From the NCBI GenBank assembly GCA_017983615.1, contig JAGOBB010000020.1, positions 1 to 38,804 of the forward strand: a DNA stretch of 38,804 nt, read 5' to 3'. The notes beneath the pieces are model-generated. The model was given only the letters and a program-made list of their open reading frames with translations. It did no database searches and was not told the DNA's origin. Below, piece after piece: positions 32,692 to 38,804 of this stretch; position 1 is the first letter of the stretch; each line of letters begins with the position of its first letter. The position numbers and the translations under genes are program-made. Source of the stretch: Azonexus sp. Lineage in GTDB: Bacteria; Pseudomonadota; Gammaproteobacteria; Burkholderiales; Rhodocyclaceae.

Positions 32692-35103
32692 ATGCAGCCC
32701 ACCTCCGCCGCCAACCAGCCCCCCATTCCGGCCCTGGTCCACCTGCTGCAAACCGGGCAGTTCGACCTGCTCGTCAAGCAAGCCCGCGATTGCACCAGCC
32801 GCTGGCCGAACGTCGCGCCAGTCTGGCATCTGATGGCCTTGGCCCACCTTTCAGCCGGCCGCCCCGGGGAGGCAGTGATGCCATTAACCAAAGCAGCTCG
32901 GCTGCTGCCTCAGGACACCGAAATCCAGGAACAGTTGGCCGTAGCGCTCATGCAATCTGGGCGCCATAAGGAAGCGCTACGCGCCTTCGAGCGCTGCCTG
33001 GCCTTGGCCCCCAATCATCTTGGCGCAATGATCAATGCCGCAAGCCTGGCGAACGAACTGGGCGCTCACGACATCGCCCTCAAATACTGCCAACAGGCGC
33101 TCAAACTGGCACCAAGCCAGCCTGAAGCGCTGTTCAACCAGGCCCGCGCCCAGGCGGGGATGGGCAAGGCCGAGGCAGCCATCAACACTTTCCGCACCGT
33201 TGCCGAGCTGACCCGGACTGCAACCGTCGCCCAGAACGACATTGGCCTGCGACTCTTCGAACTCGGCGCCATCGGCGACGCCGAAGCCTGTCTGCGCCGC
33301 GCCATCGCTCTGGCACCGGACAATGCATTGGCCCACGCCAATCTGGGCAAGGTCTTGGAGGTCCAGGGCAAGCTTGATCTGGCATTAACTTCGCTGCAGC
33401 AAGCAACCCGACTCAATACCCGACTTGCCGGCGCCTTTGCCAACATGGGCGGCCTTCTCAACGCCCTGCGGCAATTCCGGGCCGCTGAAGACGCTTGCCG
33501 GCGAGCCCTCGCACTTGAACCAAAACTGACCGGCGCCCTCACCAACCTGGCTAACGCTCTGTTTGGGCAGCAACGCCACGCCGAAGCCGAAACCTGTTAC
33601 CGCGAAGCGTTGACCGCCGAAAAAATGAATGGCGACGCCCTCAACAACCTGGGCAACCTTCTGCTCGACCAAAAGCGCTTCGCCGAGGCCGAAGCCTGCT
33701 ATCGCAAGATCCGCGACGATCATGGCTACGCCCTCGGGCAAGCCTTTCACTGCGCCTCCCATCTCTGCGACTGGCAGCACCGCACAGCCGATGCAGCAGC
33801 AATCCGGGAGCGCTTGCGACGCGACGATACCTACTTCGACCCTTTCGGACTGCTTATCCTGACCGGATACGACGCACCGGAGATACAACGGCGCAGTAGC
33901 TGGCTCGCCGCAAAGAATCACCTCGGGCCACTACTCGAGCAGCCGCCCATGGTTTCACCGGCACATCATCCCGTTCATGACCGCATGCGTATCGGCTATC
34001 TTTCTGCCGACCTCCATGACCACGCCACCATGCACCTGCTGGCCGGCGTTCTGCAGGCGCACGACCGCAGCCGCCACGCCATCCACATATATTCATACGG
34101 CCCCGACATCCAGGACAGCTATCGCAAGCTGGCCATGGAAAATTGCGAAGCCTTCCACGATCTGAGGACACTCAGCGATCACGCAGCCGCAAGACAGATC
34201 GCCGACGATGGCATCGACATCCTGGTCGACCTCAAGGGCTACACCCGTGACAGCCGTCTCGGCATCAGCGCCCTGAGACCGGCGCCGGTCATCGTCAGCT
34301 GGTTGGGCTACCCCGGCACGCTCGGCCACGAACGGCTGGCCGACTACATCATCGGCGATCCGATCGTTACCCCGCTTGATGCTCCTGAAGGCTATTCCGA
34401 AACGCTCGCCCTGATGCCGAACTGCTACCAGCCGAACGACCGGAACCGCCCGATTTCCGCGGCTCCGCCACGCGCCGCAGAAGGACTGCCGGAGGATGCT
34501 TTCATCTTCTGCAGCTTCAACCAGAGCTACAAGATCATTCCGGAGGTTTTCGAACTCTGGTGCAAACTGCTTTCGGCCGTGCCGGGCAGCGTGCTCTGGT
34601 TGCTGGAATCGCCCCAGGGGGCCATGGACAATCTGCGCCGGGAAGCACGAGTGCGCAATATTGACCCGCAACGGCTCATATTCGCCGGGCGCAAGCCGCT
34701 GGCCGAGCATCTCGGCCGCCTGCAACTCGCCGACCTGGCACTGGATACTTTTCCGTATGGATCGCACACCACCGGCAGCGATGCACTATGGGCCGGCGTC
34801 CCGCTGATCACCCGACCGGGCAATACGTTTGCCAGTCGAGTCGCGGCCAGCCTGCTAACGGCAGCTGGTTTGCCAGAACTGATTACCGATACCTGGGAGG
34901 CTTATTTTGCACTGGCGCTTGAACTGGCCAATGACGCAACCCGACGGCAGGACCTGTGCCAACACATGGCCAGCCAGCGACTGAGCAGCCCGCTATTCGA
35001 CACCCAGCGATTCACGACCGACCTGGAACAACTTTACGAGCGGATTTGGACTCAACACGCAACCGGCGAACGCGAGAGCATCACTTTCTCCGAAAAGCCC
35101 TGA
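32692..35103 (+). CDS. TPR-GT41 (O-GlcNAc transferase/SPINDLY-like) glycosyltransferase
   Basis: ATG 32692 gives 803 residues; an upstream TTG at 32662 would add ten. Residues about 10-400 are tandem TPR helices (for example DNALAHANLGKVLEVQGKLD and TGALTNLANALFGQQRHAEA). The C-terminal half is the OGT-C/SPY catalytic domain: MRIGYLSADLHDHATMHLLAG, DILVDLKGYT, VSWLGYPGTLG, FCSFNQSYKI, and the nucleotide-sugar segment LDTFPYGSHTTGSDALWAGVPLIT. In bacteria such proteins modify cytoplasmic proteins, adhesins or S-layer/pilus proteins; the acceptor is unknown. Base composition is slightly lower in GC than that of its neighbours. Apparently monocistronic. Confidence 0.88.
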   Translation: MQPTSAANQPPIPALVHLLQTGQFDLLVKQARDCTSRWPNVAPVWHLMALAHLSAGRPGEAVMPLTKAARLLPQDTEIQEQLAVALMQSGRHKEALRAFERCLALAPNHLGAMINAASLANELGAHDIALKYCQQALKLAPSQPEALFNQARAQAGMGKAEAAINTFRTVAELTRTATVAQNDIGLRLFELGAIGDAEACLRRAIALAPDNALAHANLGKVLEVQGKLDLALTSLQQATRLNTRLAGAFANMGGLLNALRQFRAAEDACRRALALEPKLTGALTNLANALFGQQRHAEAETCYREALTAEKMNGDALNNLGNLLLDQKRFAEAEACYRKIRDDHGYALGQAFHCASHLCDWQHRTADAAAIRERLRRDDTYFDPFGLLILTGYDAPEIQRRSSWLAAKNHLGPLLEQPPMVSPAHHPVHDRMRIGYLSADLHDHATMHLLAGVLQAHDRSRHAIHIYSYGPDIQDSYRKLAMENCEAFHDLRTLSDHAAARQIADDGIDILVDLKGYTRDSRLGISALRPAPVIVSWLGYPGTLGHERLADYIIGDPIVTPLDAPEGYSETLALMPNCYQPNDRNRPISAAPPRAAEGLPEDAFIFCSFNQSYKIIPEVFELWCKLLSAVPGSVLWLLESPQGAMDNLRREARVRNIDPQRLIFAGRKPLAEHLGRLQLADLALDTFPYGSHTTGSDALWAGVPLITRPGNTFASRVAASLLTAAGLPELITDTWEAYFALALELANDATRRQDLCQHMASQRLSSPLFDTQRFTTDLEQLYERIWTQHATGERESITFSEKP

Positions 35104-35150
35104 GAGCCCCAGGTCGCTAACATTTGACCAGAATAAAAAACCTGAACAAT

Positions 35151-35180
35151 AAAAAACGGGAGCCGAAGCTCCCGTTTTTG
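35151..35180. terminator. Bidirectional terminator between GT41 gene and porin
   Basis: AACGGGAGC and GCTCCCGTT pair around the loop CGAA, with an A-run before and a T-run (TTTTTG) after the stem, so it works on both strands. The porin stop (35205) lies just beyond it on the minus strand. Confidence 0.9.
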
Positions 35181-35204
35181 TTTCCAATTGACAGTTAAGT
35201 CAAA

Positions 35205-36248
35205 TTAGAAGGTGTGGGCGATACCGAAGTCAACACCGACGGTGCCGTAGCCGGCAGAACCGTACAGGGCGCCGCTGTTGGCAGCCCAGGTGATGGTGCG
35301 GGCAGCGCCGTCGTCGTTCTTGATCTGGCCGTAGTTGGCGTAGACGTAGGTGCGCTTGGACAGGGCGTAGTCAACACCCAGAGCCCACTTCAGGGAGTCG
35401 GCATCGTCATTGATCTTGTCCTTGACGCCACCGATGTTGGCCTTGACCGTGAACTTGCCGATCGGGGCCTTGGCGCCAATCATCCAAGCTTGCTGCTTCA
35501 GGCCAGCATCCTTGTTCTTGATCTGGTCGATCAAAGCAGAGATCTTGACAGCGCCGAAGTCATAAGAACCGGCGGCGGTAGCAACCCAGGTCTTGGAGAA
35601 GTTCCGACCCGGGAAGGTGTCTTCTTCGTAGGCCAGACGGGCGCTGATCGGGCCGTTGTCGTAGGTACCCATGATGGTGTGCGAAACGGTGTCACCGTTG
35701 TTGGCGGAGGTTTCCGGACCGGCGACGTTAGACGAGTAAGCCAGAACCAGGCCGAAACCGTTGAAGTTCGGCGAGTTGTAGGCGATGGCGTTGTCGGCAC
35801 GGTCATGCTGGATGGTCATTTGCGTGAAGTTGCCGATGGTGCCGCCAGCGAACGGATCGTAGGTGTTGAAGATGCCGTAGCGGACGATGTCCAGACGGCC
35901 AGCAACGACGGTACCGAAACCGCCGGCCAGGCCGACGTAGGAGTTACGGTTGGTCCAGGTGGCGGAGGAAGAGCGAGAGGTTTGGTCGAGGTCGATACCG
36001 AATTCGGATTGGAAGACAGCCTTCAGGCCGTTGCCCAGGTCTTCAACACCCTTGAAGCCGATACGGGAACCAGAACCGATACCGGAAGCGATTTCGTACT
36101 TGCCTTCGGTGTTGGCGACGCCGCCGGAATCACCGGTGCGGTAGGCAGCACCCAGGTCCATACGACCGTAGATGGTGACGTTGGATTGAGCGAAAGCAGC
36201 GGTGGAAGCCAGGCCAGCGATGGCCAGAGCAATAATCTTCTTTTGCAT
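35205..36248 (-). CDS. General-diffusion porin, Gram-negative (OmpC-like beta type)
   Basis: The product is 347 residues with signal peptide MQKKIIALAIAGLASTAAFA. The mature start SNVTIYGRMDLGAAY and ending VGVDFGIAHTF with terminal Phe are typical of beta-proteobacterial trimeric porins; KGVEDLGNGLKAVFQSE is a strong family segment and LAGGFGTVVAGRLD is the loop and barrel part. Synonymous codon use is biased toward a few codons, as in highly expressed genes. AAGGAGATT precedes the ATG. It probably is a major outer-membrane protein, with a 170-base leader region holding a hairpin. Confidence 0.93.
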   Translation of the reverse strand: MQKKIIALAIAGLASTAAFAQSNVTIYGRMDLGAAYRTGDSGGVANTEGKYEIASGIGSGSRIGFKGVEDLGNGLKAVFQSEFGIDLDQTSRSSSATWTNRNSYVGLAGGFGTVVAGRLDIVRYGIFNTYDPFAGGTIGNFTQMTIQHDRADNAIAYNSPNFNGFGLVLAYSSNVAGPETSANNGDTVSHTIMGTYDNGPISARLAYEEDTFPGRNFSKTWVATAAGSYDFGAVKISALIDQIKNKDAGLKQQAWMIGAKAPIGKFTVKANIGGVKDKINDDADSLKWALGVDYALSKRTYVYANYGQIKNDDGAARTITWAANSGALYGSAGYGTVGVDFGIAHTF

Positions 36249-36274
36249 CAGAAAATCTCCTTAGTGGTTAGTTT

Positions 36275-36300
36275 TTGGTACCGCCTTGCGTTGGCACCAA
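36275..36300 (-). promoter_or_regulatory. Hairpin in the porin 5' leader
   Basis: On the minus strand TTGGTGCC and GGTACCAA pair around a ten-base loop (one G-T wobble), 27 bases before the porin ATG. Such leader stems often stabilise porin mRNA or are sRNA targets. No promoter could be fixed unambiguously in 36301-36421. Confidence 0.4.
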
Positions 36301-36421
36301 GCTTTACCTCTCGGATCGAGAAGTTGGCATCGATTGTCGCAATAAGCAAAACGCCCTAGCAACCAGTGATTGCAGTCGCGGCAGCCATTTGTAATTTTTT
36401 GTTGTTTTAGCGCAACAACTT

Positions 36422-37210
36422 TCAGGCAAACAGCCGCGCCAGTTCCTCGCCGGGCTCGGGCGCCCGCATGAAGGCTTCGCCGACCAGGAAGGTATCGACC
36501 TTGTTGCTGCGCATCAGCGCCACATCTTCTGGCTTCACGATGCCGCTCTCGGTGACCACGATGCGGTCGGACGGAATGCGTGCCAGCAGGCCGAGGGTGG
36601 CGTCAAGGGTGACCTCGAAGGTGCGCAGGTTGCGGTTGTTGATGCCAAGCAAAGGGGTTTTAAGTTGCAAGGCCGCATCGAGCTCATCGCCGTTGTGGAC
36701 TTCGACTAGCACGGCCATGCCGTAGCCCATGGCCTGCGCCTCCAGGGCCTGCATTTCGGACAGGTTCAGGGCTGCAGCGATCAACAGGATGGCGTCGGCA
36801 CCCATGGCGCGGGCTTCGGCGACCTGGTAGGCATCGACCATGAAGTCCTTGCGCAGCACCGGCAGGGCGCAGGCGGCGCGGGCAGCCTGCAGGTATTCCG
36901 GGCAGCCCTGGAAATATTGGCGATCAGTCAGCACCGACAGACAGGCGGCGCCGTGCTGTTCGTAGCTGCGGGCGATATCGGCCGGGCGAAAGTCCGGGCG
37001 GATGACGCCCTTCGACGGGCTGGCCTTCTTGATTTCAGCGATGACCGCTGGCTTGCCTGCCGCGATCTTGCTGCGAATGGCACCGACAAAATCGCGCGGT
37101 GCCGACTGCGCAACGGCTTCGGCCTCGACGATGGCAAGGGACTTGGCGGCCAGCGCAGCGGCGACTTCTTCGCGTTTGGTGGCGATGATCTTGTTGAGAA
37201 TATCGCTCAT
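36422..37210 (-). CDS. trpC: Indole-3-glycerol phosphate synthase
   Basis: The product is 262 residues of TIM-barrel type. [17 protein letters not shown] (catalytic Lys), [39 protein letters not shown] and [13 protein letters not shown] are the family landmarks. It closes CdRP to indole-glycerol phosphate in tryptophan synthesis. It is monofunctional, without a fused TrpF. The ATG overlaps the trpD stop by four bases. Confidence 0.96.
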   Translation of the reverse strand: MSDILNKIIATKREEVAAALAAKSLAIVEAEAVAQSAPRDFVGAIRSKIAAGKPAVIAEIKKASPSKGVIRPDFRPADIARSYEQHGAACLSVLTDRQYFQGCPEYLQAARAACALPVLRKDFMVDAYQVAEARAMGADAILLIAAALNLSEMQALEAQAMGYGMAVLVEVHNGDELDAALQLKTPLLGINNRNLRTFEVTLDATLGLLARIPSDRIVVTESGIVKPEDVALMRSNKVDTFLVGEAFMRAPEPGEELARLFA

Positions 37211-38235
37211 AGCCCGGCCAGTTTCTGCGTGGTCTGCACGAACTGCTCGACCTTGGCGCGCGCTGCGCCGCTGGCGATGGCCTCGCGCGCCAGGGCGATG
37301 CCATCGCCGATGCTGTTAGCGACATTGGCCACGTAAAGCGCGGCGCCGGCGTTCAGGCAGACGATCTCGCGCGCCGCGCCCGGCGCGTTGGCCAAGGCGG
37401 CGAGCAGCACCGCCTTCGACTCCTCCGCATTGCCGACGCGCAACTGGCGCAGCGACTGCATCTGCAGGCCAAAGTCCTCAGGATGTATCTCGTATTCGCG
37501 CACTTCGCCGTCCTTCAGTTCACCGACCAGGGTGGCCGCGCCGAGCGAAATTTCGTCGAGGTTGTCCTTGCCGTGCACGACCAGCACACGCTCGGCGCCG
37601 AGGCGCTGCATGACGCGCACCTGGATACCAACCAGGTCGGGGTGAAACACGCCCATCAGAGTATTCGGCGCGCTGGCCGGATTGGTCAGCGGGCCGAGGA
37701 TGTTGAACAGGGTACGGATACCCATTTCGCGGCGCACCGGGGCGACGTGCTTCATCGCACTGTGGTGGTTGGGTGCGAACATGAAACCGATACCGCACTC
37801 GGCAATGCTGGCCGCGACCTGCGCCGGGGACAGCATGATGTTGGCGCCGAGCGCCTCGAGCACGTCGGCGCTACCCGAACTCGATGAGACGCTACGCCCG
37901 CCGTGCTTGGCCACCTTGCCGCCGGCCGCGGCGACGACGAACATAGAGGCGGTCGAGATGTTGAAGGTATGTGCAGCATCGCCGCCGGTACCGACGATGT
38001 CGACGAAATGGCGGTCATGCGGAACGACCACCTTGGTCGACAGTTCGCGCATGACGGTGGCTGCAGCAGCGATCTCGCCGATGGTTTCTTTCTTGACGCG
38101 CAGGCCGGTGATGATGGCGGCGATCATGACCGGCGTGACTTCGCCGCCCATGATCTGGCGCATCAGCGAAACCATTTCGTCGTGAAAGATTTCGCGGTGT
38201 TCGATGACGCGCTGCAATGCGGCTTGCGGGGTCAT
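37207..38235 (-). CDS. trpD: Anthranilate phosphoribosyltransferase
   Basis: The product is 342 residues. The PRPP-binding glycine loop is [17 protein letters not shown], followed by [22 protein letters not shown] and the Mg-binding [10 protein letters not shown]. It transfers phosphoribose to anthranilate. ATGA overlaps on both sides (with trpG and trpC) show translational coupling of the trp segment. Confidence 0.96.
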   Translation of the reverse strand: MTPQAALQRVIEHREIFHDEMVSLMRQIMGGEVTPVMIAAIITGLRVKKETIGEIAAAATVMRELSTKVVVPHDRHFVDIVGTGGDAAHTFNISTASMFVVAAAGGKVAKHGGRSVSSSSGSADVLEALGANIMLSPAQVAASIAECGIGFMFAPNHHSAMKHVAPVRREMGIRTLFNILGPLTNPASAPNTLMGVFHPDLVGIQVRVMQRLGAERVLVVHGKDNLDEISLGAATLVGELKDGEVREYEIHPEDFGLQMQSLRQLRVGNAEESKAVLLAALANAPGAAREIVCLNAGAALYVANVANSIGDGIALAREAIASGAARAKVEQFVQTTQKLAGL

Positions 38236-38804
38236 TGCTTATGCTCCTCGAGGAAGTTCTTCAACAGGTCGTGACCGCGTTCGGTCAGGATCGATTCCGG
38301 GTGGAACTGGACGCCCTCGACGGCCAGGGTCTTGTGGCGGACGCCCATGATTTCGCCGTCGTCCGTCCAGGCGGTGATTTCCAGGCAGTCGGGCAGCGTT
38401 TCGCGCTCGATGGCCAGCGAGTGATACCGGGTGCAGGTCAGCGGATTGGGTAGGCCCTTGAAGACGCCGACGTCCTTGTGATGCACCGGCGAGACCTTGC
38501 CGTGCATCAGTTGCTTGGCATGGACCACCTTGCCGCCGAAGGCTTCGCCGATCGACTGGTGGCCGAGGCAGACGCCGAGCAGCGGGATCTTGCCGGAGAA
38601 TTCCTTGATGGCGGCCAGCGAAACGCCGGCCTGGGCGGGCGCACAAGGGCCGGGGGAGATGACCAGGTAATCGGGCTTCAGCGCGGCGATTTCGTCGATG
38701 GTGATCGCGTCGTTGCGGAAGACCTTGACCTCCTGACCGAGCTCTCCGAAATACTGGACCAGGTTGTAGGTAAAGCTGTCGTAATTGTCGATCATCAGCA
38801 GCAT
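38232..38804 (-). CDS. trpG: Anthranilate synthase glutamine amidotransferase component
   Basis: The product is 190 residues. The class I amidotransferase triad is present: Cys in [13 protein letters not shown] and His/Glu in [11 protein letters not shown]. The ATG begins exactly at the window edge (38804) and matches the usual TrpG start ([20 protein letters not shown]), so the gene is probably complete, though its ribosome site is outside. It supplies ammonia to TrpE; may also serve PabB. trpE is expected upstream, beyond the window. Confidence 0.95.
   Translation of the reverse strand: MLLMIDNYDSFTYNLVQYFGELGQEVKVFRNDAITIDEIAALKPDYLVISPGPCAPAQAGVSLAAIKEFSGKIPLLGVCLGHQSIGEAFGGKVVHAKQLMHGKVSPVHHKDVGVFKGLPNPLTCTRYHSLAIERETLPDCLEITAWTDDGEIMGVRHKTLAVEGVQFHPESILTERGHDLLKNFLEEHKQ

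Noticed and set aside
36393-36419. Stem TTGTTG/CAACAA after trpC as its terminator
   Set aside because: The stem is only six A/T-rich pairs and on the minus strand is followed by A residues, not T, so it does not fit an intrinsic terminator for trpC.

Overview
The window is high-GC betaproteobacterial chromosome. Gene content, the nif-type flavodoxin and NafY-like genes, the trpGDC order and the general-diffusion porin point to Rhodocyclales, most likely a Dechloromonas or Azonexus relative. This is an inference from recognised protein families; no 16S sequence is present.

Layout. 1-1215 is a low-GC accessory patch: the first ten codons of a transposase read off the left edge, then an integron gene cassette (SUKH-domain gene plus a recognisable attC site), then a second cassette-like gene whose own attC is gone. 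1303-4427 holds two lipoproteins, a hemerythrin-like protein, a HlyIII-type membrane protein and a cold-shock/DUF1294 fusion. 4428-8421 is a nitrogen-fixation-linked island: nifF-type flavodoxin, a small unknown gene behind a consensus sigma-54 promoter, a NafY-like FeMo-cofactor carrier with its own sigma-54 promoter and NifA site, a tandem SagB-type nitroreductase and an ankyrin protein. 8418-12870 has crcB, glnS, a conserved 66-residue protein, an orphan adenine methyltransferase and pyrF. A 159-bp MITE-like hairpin element lies between pyrF and a zinc metallopeptidase. 13907-16159 carries a thioredoxin-like protein, an M23 peptidase, a small secreted peptide, a cysteine-cluster protein and RidA. 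16423-22353 is a four-gene signalling operon on the minus strand (hybrid kinase, HD-GYP regulator, porin, PstS-like binding protein). 22562-27467 is a tripartite ABC efflux operon. 27545-32612 has a MaoC hydratase, rluF-like, FKBP, rplU-rpmA-obgE and proB. 32692-35103 is a TPR/GT41 glycosyltransferase, followed by a major porin and trpC-trpD-trpG (minus strand, 36422-38804).

The most unusual signal is a dispersed short repeat (core AATGCTACGGTCG followed by a GC block and an A-rich stretch) present in seven places within 26 kb. Two copies are intergenic or at a gene end. The others lie inside reading frames, where they are translated without breaking the frame, or supply the stop codon. One copy is itself split by a 27-nt hairpin insert that keeps the frame. 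The element behaves like the protein-inserted palindromic repeats described in Rickettsia, but its sequence is not one I recognise. The other strong signals are the integron cassette, the MITE-like hairpin and the sigma-54/NifA control of a small unknown gene and nafY.
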